Source: Leishmania infantum JPCM5 (taxonomy: Eukaryota; Euglenozoa; Kinetoplastea; Trypanosomatida; Trypanosomatidae). Taken from it: DNA of 64,000 bases. The translations under genes and the position numbers were made by a program. The stretch is taken from assembly GCF_000002875.2 (NCBI RefSeq), contig NC_009389.2:286001-350000 (forward strand). Direction: 5' to 3'. Of this stretch, positions 30,469-39,961 are shown one piece after another. Position 1 is the first letter of the stretch. Each line of letters begins with the position of its first letter. A model generated the notes under the pieces. The model searched no databases. It saw nothing but the letters and a program-made list of their open reading frames with translations, and was not told where the DNA came from.

Positions 30469-33400
30469 TTACCTTGGCCACCACAGCGCATCGCGCACGG
30501 CGCGGGAATCGTTGACGAAGTAGCCGCGCCGCTGCCGGGTCGGGGAGAGGCCAGCGGAGTGCTGACGCGGCTTCATAGAAGGGCTCGTGCTGCCTGAGGT
30601 TTGCGGTTGCGGGCTCAGTGACATCCGCGGCGTAGATGTCGTGGTGAAGGTGGACGGGCTATAGCTGCCCGCGTTAAGGATCAGCAGCGGCTGCCTTTGG
30701 AGCTGCAACTGCATGAGCTGTAGGTTCTTTAGCAGCTGCTCTTGCTGAAGTTGTTGGAGCTGGCGGCCTTGCAGGTCATCTAGCACAAAGACGAACTCCG
30801 TCTGCGTGCCGCGATCGAGGGCGAGCGGGGTTTCGCGGCAGCGGCTGCGGTGCCCGGCGGCAGCGCTGTCAACGACATTCGGTGACGAGGTGGAGGCGGC
30901 CATCGACAGCGCGGACGCTGGCTTCGATCCCGGCGGAAAGCACGCCAGGGTGTCACCGTGAGCCGCTGTGGCAGCAGGTACTTCTGCCACAGCCTCCACG
31001 GTGGCGCCGGACTCGCTACGCCGGCTTCTGCGATACACACGGCGCATGTTGCCATCCTTTGACATGGCTGCCTCCTTGCGTCTGTACCTTTCCAGCGCGG
31101 AGCCATAGCCTTCGTGAACTGCCGAAGGCTTGTCGGGCTCACTGCTGACGGCTGCTGCCGGTTTTGCTTGTGGCGGTGGGGGCAGGGCAGGTGGTGTGCC
31201 AGTCAAGGATGTGCTCGGCGACACCCGCGTTTCCTTCGTCGGCTGGAACCTCTCCCGCCTGTTACGCTGCGACGGCAAGGATGACTCGGACAGCGGCGAC
31301 ATCGACACGGGCACCGGGTCTGCGTGTCGGCGCGCGGTGGGGATCGGCGGCTCCGGCGATGGATCCACGACGGTCGACGACGCCGCCACGCTGAAGGCGA
31401 GGGAGTGCGTCGACTTGTCCATGACAGACGATGGTGCTGTCTTGGGCGTCGGTGCGGTCGACTGTGAAGCGGCGGCCGCGACCGCCTCTGATTCTCCAGG
31501 TTGCAGTTGCTCCGCCTGCTGCTGCAGCGGAAGTGACTTGAGGATTCCTGTGCTTCGCCGCGAGTCCTTTGGTGCCTTCTTCGGCTCACTGGTCACGGCA
31601 CTGCTGCTGTTGCTGCTGCTCGCACCCGTGATGGCCTCATTGAGGAGAGAGGCGCTTGCGGCAACCAAAGACGACGCAGACGCCTTCTCTGCCGCGTTCA
31701 CCGCCCCTTCACCGCGGCGCACTGGACAGCTTCGTCGCTCCGTCGCGGCAGCGGCAGCGCCATCGGTGCTGGTCGAACGCGGCGTGCCCGTAAGTTTCGG
31801 CGCCGCGGCGAGCACCATTGCAGTGCTAGCATCGACGCGCGTCGGCGGTGGAGCCACGGTCGGTTTCACCTGCACGGAGATGCCTTCGCTGTGGCTGCTG
31901 CTGCTTCCTGCGCCGCCCCCCAGGGATGACTGAACGACAACTGCCGCGGACACCGTGAGCGTTGGCTTCGATGACACCATGACTGCAGCGGACTGCACAT
32001 TGTAGCTGTACTCCTCGTCCTCAGCGAACGCCGCCACGGCATTGACACACGGCTGCTGCTGATCTTGCAACGATACGGCCGCAGGCATCATACGTGCTGT
32101 CGTCACCTGCGCATAGCCGTACTCGCTGTCCGATATTGGGATGCCGTTACTCGGCTCTGAGGATGGCGTGGGCCGCATGATGGTGAACGGTGTCGAGGCC
32201 TGCGACTCGTCCGCCGCCATCATACCAGGCGACAACGACCTCGCCGAGGCTGGAAGTGGCGTCTCTGAGCCACACGGTGGGAGTAGGCAGTTGGCCATGA
32301 GCGCCTCGCGCTGGATGTGGCCGGTGCGCCCTGTGTTAGCCGCCATGTTGCGTCGGTACGGCGCGGTGATGTCGCTGACGATGCGGCCGCGCGGCTGCGT
32401 AAGGCCGCCGCGCCCCTTTGCCGTTGTCTCCTCGCCGTACCCGACGACAAAACTGGAGAGACCGCGGCCAGGGCGGACCACCGCCCTACCGCTGCTGCTG
32501 CCGCCAGTTGCATCAGCTTCTGCCGCCTTCCCGTGCTGCACGCGGGAGGCAGGAGCCATCGGTGGCTGCTGTGACGACTTCCGCGTCTGCGATGGCACGA
32601 AGCTCTGCGCTTGGATTGGGATCGGCGCGAGGTGCTTGACGATCTCGTTGCCGTCCTCGTCCGTCGTCATCGGCGGCTCTGGGTACATGCCGAACAGGTC
32701 TGCCTGCTCTGGGATGTAAAACTGGCGCCGCCCAGGACGGCTAAGCAGGAGCGGATCGACAAGGTGCGTCTGCCTGTACAGCTCCTTCACGTCCTGCTCG
32801 AAGTTCATATCCAGGCGCGAGGTGCCGGGTGCGGTGCTCAGCTGATGCGGCAAGTTCAGTAGCCGCTGCCGCTCTTGCGCAGGCACGCTGGCAAGCGGGT
32901 CCGGCGGTGCGCAGCAAGGTGACATCGATCGCCGGACTGCGCTGCGGCGCTCCGTGTTTAGGTGGAAGGGTTCAAAGCCTGCTGTGGAGCGGCTGGTGAC
33001 GCTTCCTTGACAATCGCGCCGCTGCGGCGGCAACGCGCCGCCGCACGAGCCACTAAAGGAGCGAGGGCTCGCAGAGCCTCGGACCCTCTTCGGCGTGGCG
33101 GCGGCGTCGGCCGCGGGAGACTGCGACGACACCGACGCCGCAGGAAAGGAGCGTTGGCTGGCCTGCTGGCCTGGAGACTTGAACGACATGGCCGCGGCAA
33201 CGGACGGCACCGACGCGAACGACAAGAAGGCCGGAGGCGGCGGGAGCGCGCCGCTGTCGCAGTGAGAGCTGCTTACGCTCTCCTTGTCGAACGGGTCTGC
33301 CCTCGGCAGGCGCTGATACACCGAGCTCGCCGAGCTCCCTGTGACGCCGTGCTCCTCACCTACGTCAGGACGCACCGAGGCGTTGCTCCTGCGCGCATCC

Positions 33401-34659
33401 TCAACCACCGCAGACGACGCGTGTGAGCGCACAGACGACGGCTGACGCGTGGTGACGACCGCCTCTGCTGCGGCGGGCACGCCAACCGGCGAGGCGGCGG
33501 CGGACTCGTGGCGCGCGGGGTTCATGCCGCCCTCGGCAGCGTCTTCACTGGCCTTCTTGTGAACTTCGCCGGCGCCGCACCGACTCGGTGCTTGTGACGT
33601 CCTCTTCAGTCGTGAACTTGTCTGCGACGCCTCCTCCGCCGCATCTCTGCGGTGTGCCGGATGAGCGGCGGACGCCGACGGCGGAGCGGGTGGTGGCGGC
33701 GCAGCCGGTGCAGCGCTGTGGCCCGAGCGAAAGACGGAGGAAGTAAGAGATGACGGTAGATTCTCCATGTTCGGGTCGATGCACTGCTGCCAAGAGCGCA
33801 CCATCGCGTCGGCTTTGACGACGGCAGCTTCGAGTGACGCCAGGGAAGCCGCGGCCGGCGATGGGGATGCGACGACCGCTTCCGGTGGCGGTGGGGGCTG
33901 CTGGTGTGCTGGCGTTTTCAAGGCGGGCGCGGCGCCGTCCGCAGCATCACTGCTCTCCTCAGCCGGCGGCTTCTCTGAGAAGGTGCGTGACGACGACGAC
34001 TTCCGGCCCCACGACGGCAATGAAGGTGCTGCGGCTGCCTTTAGCGCACCCACTGCTGCTGCTGCGGCTGCCGCAGAGCTTCCGGCAGAGCTGCGACCGT
34101 TGATCGCCGCACCGTTCCGCCGTGCTAGCGCACTTCCACTGCGGATTATCTCACTGGCGGCGCTGGAGCCCGGCACCGCGGTGGATGACGCGGGCGAGGC
34201 GAAGGATCTCTGCGGCTCTCCAGGTGCTTCCGTCACGGAAAGCCGCTCGTGTCTTCGGGGTGGCAGTCGCGAGCTATGGGTGCTGACGCAGCTGCTCGGC
34301 GCCTCGTCGTCTAGCGAAGGCTGCTGCGGCTCCTGCGCCTGCGAGTCTTGATGCTCCTTGGCGCTGGATGCGGCGAAATTGTTTTCGCTCGGCACGGCTG
34401 TTGTGTCATCGACCTGCGCGCTATCCGTTCGACGGTGGGATCGGTGCTTGTAGCGGCGCGAACTGTGCTCACTGTCGTCCGGCCGGTGATGGCGGTGGTG
34501 GCGATGATGCCGCGAGCTGCTGGTGCGGCTCCCGGATGGCTCAGCGTCGCCGTTTCGGCCTGCGTCGGCGCTGCTGCGGTGATTGTGGCGACGAGATGCA
34601 CGGGAGTAGTCGGTCCCTGACGCGGGCCCATGCGCCTGGTCAGGGGCGGCGGAGTCCAT
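30469..34659 (-). CDS. Hypothetical disordered protein, 1396 aa
   Basis: Not recognised. ATG at 34659 (MDSAAPDQAHGPASG), stop TAA. Overwhelmingly Ser/Ala/Pro-rich with a His/Arg-rich start (RHHRHHRHHRP). One compact, conserved-looking patch lies at about residues 610-685: LDMNFEQDVKELYRQTHLVD, then PLLLSRPGRRQFYIPEQADL and FGMYPEPPMTTDEDGNEIVK. Near the C-terminus a short acidic/aromatic motif (RGTQTEFVFVLDDLQ) leads into a Gln/Leu-rich helix (about 1295-1330) that could form a coiled coil. No membrane segment. Its size and style match the other large low-complexity proteins of this unit, which in kinetoplastids are often cytoskeletal, but there is no direct evidence. Confidence 0.75.
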   Translation of the reverse strand: MDSAAPDQAHGPASGTDYSRASRRHNHRSSADAGRNGDAEPSGSRTSSSRHHRHHRHHRPDDSEHSSRRYKHRSHRRTDSAQVDDTTAVPSENNFAASSAKEHQDSQAQEPQQPSLDDEAPSSCVSTHSSRLPPRRHERLSVTEAPGEPQRSFASPASSTAVPGSSAASEIIRSGSALARRNGAAINGRSSAGSSAAAAAAAVGALKAAAAPSLPSWGRKSSSSRTFSEKPPAEESSDAADGAAPALKTPAHQQPPPPPEAVVASPSPAAASLASLEAAVVKADAMVRSWQQCIDPNMENLPSSLTSSVFRSGHSAAPAAPPPPAPPSASAAHPAHRRDAAEEASQTSSRLKRTSQAPSRCGAGEVHKKASEDAAEGGMNPARHESAAASPVGVPAAAEAVVTTRQPSSVRSHASSAVVEDARRSNASVRPDVGEEHGVTGSSASSVYQRLPRADPFDKESVSSSHCDSGALPPPPAFLSFASVPSVAAAMSFKSPGQQASQRSFPAASVSSQSPAADAAATPKRVRGSASPRSFSGSCGGALPPQRRDCQGSVTSRSTAGFEPFHLNTERRSAVRRSMSPCCAPPDPLASVPAQERQRLLNLPHQLSTAPGTSRLDMNFEQDVKELYRQTHLVDPLLLSRPGRRQFYIPEQADLFGMYPEPPMTTDEDGNEIVKHLAPIPIQAQSFVPSQTRKSSQQPPMAPASRVQHGKAAEADATGGSSSGRAVVRPGRGLSSFVVGYGEETTAKGRGGLTQPRGRIVSDITAPYRRNMAANTGRTGHIQREALMANCLLPPCGSETPLPASARSLSPGMMAADESQASTPFTIMRPTPSSEPSNGIPISDSEYGYAQVTTARMMPAAVSLQDQQQPCVNAVAAFAEDEEYSYNVQSAAVMVSSKPTLTVSAAVVVQSSLGGGAGSSSSHSEGISVQVKPTVAPPPTRVDASTAMVLAAAPKLTGTPRSTSTDGAAAAATERRSCPVRRGEGAVNAAEKASASSLVAASASLLNEAITGASSSNSSSAVTSEPKKAPKDSRRSTGILKSLPLQQQAEQLQPGESEAVAAAASQSTAPTPKTAPSSVMDKSTHSLAFSVAASSTVVDPSPEPPIPTARRHADPVPVSMSPLSESSLPSQRNRRERFQPTKETRVSPSTSLTGTPPALPPPPQAKPAAAVSSEPDKPSAVHEGYGSALERYRRKEAAMSKDGNMRRVYRRSRRSESGATVEAVAEVPAATAAHGDTLACFPPGSKPASALSMAASTSSPNVVDSAAAGHRSRCRETPLALDRGTQTEFVFVLDDLQGRQLQQLQQEQLLKNLQLMQLQLQRQPLLILNAGSYSPSTFTTTSTPRMSLSPQPQTSGSTSPSMKPRQHSAGLSPTRQRRGYFVNDSRAVRDALWWPR

Positions 34660-35265
34660 CCTTGAGAATCGAAACGCTGATCACTGAAAGCGCTGTCTAA
34701 CGCCTGCTCACGCACGCGCACACACGGCCGAGCGAGAAGAGTGGCGTGTGGGAGGGGACAAGGAAACGAGGAGCGGGGGCGGGGCGGCTGCTCTCTCTCT
34801 CTCTGTGCTCGAGAAGGGAAGCAGCGGCCCACCACGACGAGTATGACGGCGCGTGGCACTACCCCACCCTGTCAGTCGACCGAGGCACAAACACGCGCAC
34901 GCAAGGGACAAGAGGGAAAGGAGCGGTCGGCTGGTCGGTCGGTAGTGGTGGGGACAATAATGCAGCGTCGAGCACGAACGAAGAAGCCGAGAAGGCCGGT
35001 GCGGTGGCGAGTGAGAAGGAGGGAGGGAAGGGGAGGGGGGGGAGCAGTACGTAGTGAAGTTTGCGCACAGATAGTTTGGAGATGTGCTAATATGAGGATC
35101 ACCGACACACACACACACAGACACAGACATATACATACACACACGGGGAGGGGGAGGGGGGCCACTAAACGCATACGTGCACACGAACGCACGCGGGAAC
35201 AGCGCGGTGGTGGTGGGTGAGGGAGAGGCGGAAGCGGACGCGAGCAAGCAAAATCGAGCCTCCCT

Positions 35266-35299
<34 letters not shown>

Positions 35300-35882
35300 T
35301 CAGCAGAGGCGCAGCTGCAAGACACAGTGAGGGACGCTTCGCTGAGGCGGACAGACAAGAGGACGTATGCGCTGCAAGCGTGCGCACTGCGTGTGTGTGT
35401 GTGTGTGTAGAGCATTGCCGTGTGTTTATGGGGAGGTGCAGGGCAGAGAGGTGGGTAGGTAGAGGATGAGGTGTGCGAGTTCGTGGCAGCAGGGCATGTC
35501 GCGGCTGCAAGGCACACACTGGTTGTGTTGCCTCTCTCTCTCTCTTTCCCTCCGTGCGTGTGTGTCGGAGTGCGCGCATCTGGTCCGCGCATGTGCCGTG
35601 CAGAGAATCAAGACGGAAGACACACTGAGGCGCGCAGGTGCACCCACATGTACGAGCACCCACGTCCTTGTGTGCCAACCAGCATCACCGTGGGATGGTG
35701 TCGTGCGCCTCTTTAGTGATATGTTCTTTTCTGTTGCGCCGCTTGTGTGCCGCTCGCTTCCGTGTCGCGGCTGGCCATTAAATTCCAAGGCATACAGAGA
35801 GAGAGACGCACGCGTGCACACGCGTACACTCAACGAGGGCACGTCGCACAACTCATAAAGTGCTTGTGCTCACGCACTGCCC
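34660..35882 (-). other. Intergenic region with CA and GT microsatellites
   Basis: No supportable gene. CA runs at about 35107-35120 and 35269-35297, GT run at about 35389-35408. On the minus strand strongly pyrimidine-rich near 34890-35045, upstream of the 1396-residue gene, suited to trans-splicing. Confidence 0.55.
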
Positions 35883-38519
35883 TCAGCGAGAGTAGCTGCG
35901 CTTCGGTGTCCGCGCTGAGGGCGGCGGCGACGAGGCGGTCGGCGGCCCATTGATCCCGACCACTGCCCCACCGCCGCCGTTCGCGTTTCCACCGACAGCG
36001 CCACCGCCTCCACCACTACTACCGGCTGAGCCACCACTCACGCGGCCACTTCCCGGGATACCGCTGCCGCCGCCGACAGTCGCTGACGGCACTATCAGCC
36101 CCGACGTCCAGAGGAGCGCGCTCACACGGCCATCCAGCAGCCCACTGGCGCCAGCACCCTTGCTGGGAGCGGCGTCGCTGTGGATAAGGGAGGAGGCTAA
36201 TCGCCGCTGATGCTGCTGCAGCGCATCCCAGGATGTTGTGCTCTGCCAGCGGCTACCGCCTCCAACACCGCCGGTTGAGCTTGCCGCCGCCGCCGAGACC
36301 GCTGCCGGGAGCCCAGCCATGCTGCTCTTCTCACTGGTGGAGCGGGAGGAGTGCGCGCTGCTCCGGGTGAGATGGAGGTGCACATTCAGTGTGCCAGCGC
36401 CACCACCGCTGCCAGAGACAGTGCCGGCGCTCGCGGTGGCTGACGGCTCCGTCGATGGAATCCAGTGCGGCGCCGCGGGGCCCGGTAGACTGCCGCGTAG
36501 CGGCAGCGCGACAGGAAGGCGGTCAACATCGATGTAATGCTGCCCGTCTGCGGCCACCGTCTCGGCCTGCGGTACGCACATCCACGGTGCGGCGGCCTGT
36601 GGGCGGAGATCGCCACTAGGGCCGCGCAACGTCCCCCCCTTCGGTTTGTGGCTAACGGCAGCGCTCGTGGCACTCTGCGGGCCATTCACGGGGCCAGTAC
36701 CGGTGGCCGATGATGTTCCACCGGATGCGGACGCAGAAACGCGACCGAGCCCGGCTCCAGGTGCTGCGGCCACACCTCCCGCTGTGGCCGCAGCGCTGCC
36801 GGCTCCACCAGACACCGCGGTGGACAAGCGCAGTCGTATAGCTGCAGGCAGACGTTTCTGCTGTCCAGTGGCTGCGTCGTAGATGGACCCACCCCAGAGC
36901 CACACCGGCAAGTGCGGTGGCACTAGGAGAGGCCCAGTGTAGTCAGCGATGAACGCCGCCTCATCCTGCACCTCGCGGGTGAAACGCTGAAACTCGGCGT
37001 TGGCGACCTTTGCATCCCACTGCAGCAGCTTGCGCAGCGCCATGATGACGAGACCGGTGACGTGGCGGCCGTCGAGACAGTGGATGTACAGGGGGTGCAT
37101 ATCCTTGTTCATGATGAGCTGCAGCGCCTCGCTCAGCTCCGACGGCAACAGCTGCACCTCGCCCTTGGCGCGCTCGGCGTGAATGTGGTGCAGCTGGATG
37201 TGCTCCGCCTCCGCGAAGCACTTGAGGTCGTACGTCGGCGGCTCAGGAATGAGCGACACCATCGTGCGCAGTCGCAGCCGCCGAATGTATGGGAAGTTCC
37301 GCAGGACGGGGTAGGCGCCGCGGTACACCCCGGACTCCACGCGTGCGAAGCGGAACGGCGGGACGAGGGTCAGGGGTAGGGCCGCAGACAGCGAACCCGA
37401 AGCGCCGCTGCCGGCGACAGGATCGGCGTGAAGCTCTTGCTGGTGGTGCGGCTGCGAGAGGCCTCTTGCCACGGCTGGTACACTACCACCCGTGTCCCTC
37501 CCGCTCACACTGCAAGTGGAGCTCCGCTGAGCGGCGTCTTCGTCGGTTGCTCCAAAGACGGTGCTGAGGTGCGGCGGCGACGCCAGCATGCCGGCCCCGC
37601 TGCTGCCTGGATTCTGTGGTGTCCCCACGCCGCCGGTCCCTCCGCCGGTCCCGGCCGCTGGTGCTGCCGATCCCCGTCGCCCTCCTACGCAGGCTGCCGC
37701 GGCGCTGGCGGGCCGATGCAAGCGCAGCCATGGTGCCGCTCCGGCCATCGAGCTCGAGCTGTGCCATACATACACAGGCGCCGCTACCGGCGTAGCAGCA
37801 GCAGCAGGCGTGCCACGCGTGGTAGGTGGCGTCGTGAGATGCGATCCCCCCACTGCACCGCTTCCAGCGCCGCCGCCGAGTCCAGTGGAGGCAGTGAGAG
37901 ACTGCGACGACGTTGACAGAGAGCTCGGACTGTTGTGGCCGGCGCCGTTTTCGACGTCCATCGGGACACCAGTGGTAGCGGCGCTCACAAGGCCTGGAAA
38001 CACGTTGCTCCGCGACGATGGCGGGAAGTACGTCGGGGATGACGTCGGCACGCCCCATGCGTGTGTCGCCGCTGCCGGATCACTCCCGCCGCGGCTGTGA
38101 CCATTCACGTGGTGCTGGCCTACAGCCGACGGCCAAGAGCCGAGGCGATGCACGTAGAAGTACGCAGTCGCCGCGGACGGCGTCGGAAGGGGGGTGGGCA
38201 GCGCTAGTGGCGGCGAGGTGTGGTCGCCGCTGGGCGACGTGACAGTCGTGATTGTCGTTGCCGCAGGCGACAGGCCTGCGCTGCAGGCGGGCTGCGATGA
38301 CGAGGCCTCAGCTGCGGTACCCCCGCAGCGACTGCCAGGCAAGTGCTGCTGCACATGCGACCGCGGTGCCGCTATCGGCAAGGACGTTGGTAAAGCACCG
38401 GCTCCGCCTCCCGTCCGCGCCGCATGACTCATCTCCTCAAAGAGAGCGGCGGCGGCATCGTGTGTGCTGTGCCCTCGGCGCGCCCACATCGAGTGCGGCC
38501 GCGGTGGCGGAGCGCTCAT
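35883..38519 (-). CDS. OCA/Siw14-type protein phosphatase-like protein, 878 aa (probable pseudophosphatase)
   Basis: Contains a plant/fungal-type atypical dual-specificity phosphatase domain of the Siw14/OCA group. First ATG is at 38519 (MSAPPPRPHSMW); the longer frame starts on GTG. The domain spans about residues 395-560: FRFARVESGVYRGAYPVLRN (the family's 'V..G.YRS..P...NF' start), then YIRRLRLRTMVSLIPEPP, then the P-loop HCLDGRHVTG. The Cys is residue 481, but the position of the invariant Arg in CX5R is Val487, so phosphate binding should be lost; yeast Oca2/Oca4/Oca6-like relatives also have degenerate loops. The aspartate/lysine-rich loop of active Siw14 (inositol pyrophosphate phosphatases) is not preserved. 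Long Ser/Gly/Ala-rich tails flank the domain on both sides (about 400 residues N-terminal, 320 C-terminal). Confidence 0.82.
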   Translation of the reverse strand: MSAPPPRPHSMWARRGHSTHDAAAALFEEMSHAARTGGGAGALPTSLPIAAPRSHVQQHLPGSRCGGTAAEASSSQPACSAGLSPAATTITTVTSPSGDHTSPPLALPTPLPTPSAATAYFYVHRLGSWPSAVGQHHVNGHSRGGSDPAAATHAWGVPTSSPTYFPPSSRSNVFPGLVSAATTGVPMDVENGAGHNSPSSLSTSSQSLTASTGLGGGAGSGAVGGSHLTTPPTTRGTPAAAATPVAAPVYVWHSSSSMAGAAPWLRLHRPASAAAACVGGRRGSAAPAAGTGGGTGGVGTPQNPGSSGAGMLASPPHLSTVFGATDEDAAQRSSTCSVSGRDTGGSVPAVARGLSQPHHQQELHADPVAGSGASGSLSAALPLTLVPPFRFARVESGVYRGAYPVLRNFPYIRRLRLRTMVSLIPEPPTYDLKCFAEAEHIQLHHIHAERAKGEVQLLPSELSEALQLIMNKDMHPLYIHCLDGRHVTGLVIMALRKLLQWDAKVANAEFQRFTREVQDEAAFIADYTGPLLVPPHLPVWLWGGSIYDAATGQQKRLPAAIRLRLSTAVSGGAGSAAATAGGVAAAPGAGLGRVSASASGGTSSATGTGPVNGPQSATSAAVSHKPKGGTLRGPSGDLRPQAAAPWMCVPQAETVAADGQHYIDVDRLPVALPLRGSLPGPAAPHWIPSTEPSATASAGTVSGSGGGAGTLNVHLHLTRSSAHSSRSTSEKSSMAGLPAAVSAAAASSTGGVGGGSRWQSTTSWDALQQHQRRLASSLIHSDAAPSKGAGASGLLDGRVSALLWTSGLIVPSATVGGGSGIPGSGRVSGGSAGSSGGGGGAVGGNANGGGGAVVGINGPPTASSPPPSARTPKRSYSR

Positions 38520-39961
38520 CCCGCTCAGAAGGCTTGCTAGACAAAAAAAAAGAAAAATACGTGCGTGTGGCCGCTGTGCTGCATCAACGTGTGCGCGCAC
38601 GCAATGAGTCTGCGCTGGCTGCCCCTAACCTCACTCCGCAAGGACTTCGAGAAGCATGTGCGACCAGTAAAAGGCACTGCATGCACGCGAAATTCTCACG
38701 CCCTCTCAGGCAGAGACACGAGTTGCGCCGCTGATCGACAGAAGAGGAGGAGGAGGGGGAGGGGGTGGGGGTGGGAGCGCCGGGAGTGAGAAAAAACAAG
38801 ATGCTGAGCCACCTGCGCTCAGCATGAGTTGATACTGCTTGAGAACGCACGATGCACGGCGGGCAAACACGTACACAACTTGCAGTAGCCAGCGGGGTGA
38901 GCCACACTGATGTCGTGCGCGCATGTCGCTGCAGCTTCTACTCTCCGTCTATCGACAGCATGGCTTGAGTGGCGGGTGCGACCGGAAGATTGCCGCGCAA
39001 CCATCCGCGAACGCAAGAGTGCCGCACATGTGTACGCGCGCGTGTTGATGCGCAAGGGTCAGCGGGATGCCGTGGCAGGGAGGGAGGGAAAGACGGGAGG
39101 GGAAACGGTTGCACGCGAAGAGCGGTGCCCAGTCGACATGCGAAACGTGGCGGCGTGCTCACAAAGAGTGCACGACTGCGCCTGGACGCGTGCGGGTATC
39201 GGCGTCATATATCCTCTCCGCCCCCCCCCCCAGACAAACACACATACAGGCCCACACACATGCACAGAGCTGCCTGCACGTCCTGTTCTAGTTGGCAGCC
39301 CGTGTCGTCATCGCTGGGGCTTGTTGTGATGCTCGCTCGGTGTGTTTTCTTTCTTATTACGCTTACGTCAGTCGACCAACAGGGGAGAGAACGGGACGGG
39401 ATACGTCGGACCGGGAAGGGATGGGGGGGGCACGCCGATGGCTTCGCAGCACAACAGCACCGCCGCCTGTCCTCTCTTCCGCGTTCACTACCACGCATGG
39501 ACAGGCATCCCACCTTTCTGTCGAACCTGCGGGCGCTCTGCTTCACCACCACCAACGCTGACGCCCCGGCCTCCTCGCCATCATTCTTATCATTCTTCCC
39601 CTAATTCTGTGTATTTACGCCGTGATCAGCGCTGCTGCGACGTAAAAGTCGCCGCACACTCGCACACGCACTCGGAGGCGCATGGACAGCAGAAACGAAG
39701 AGGACAGAGAGTGGATGAAGCAGGCACGCCATCCGGCATGACCGTTGAGGCCTCTCCCTCCCCCTAACACCCATCACACCACGAATACGTTGTCGTGGGG
39801 CTCTGCCTTGGTGGGGCGCTGTTTATTCGATGTGTCTGCACCGTTCGGCATATGTCGCCATAGCCGCTGCTCTCATCATCATCATCGCCATCCCTCGCCC
39901 CCCCTCTCCCCTGCACAGTCGTCCTTTGCCCTCATCTCTGCCGCCTTGCTTTATTTCCGGC
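38520..39961 (-). other. Intergenic region upstream of the OCA-like gene
   Basis: About 1.4 kb with no supportable gene. C run at about 39221-39231; CA-rich stretch 39236-39262. Frames of up to 211 codons on the plus strand are not convincing. Confidence 0.55.
38537..38558 (-). promoter_or_regulatory. Candidate spliced-leader acceptor of the OCA-like gene
   Basis: On the minus strand a T-rich tract (38542-38558, mostly T with a few C) is followed at once by AG (38538-38537), 18 bases above the ATG at 38519. This is the cleanest polypyrimidine-plus-AG arrangement noted in the window and also supports the ATG chosen. Confidence 0.45.
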
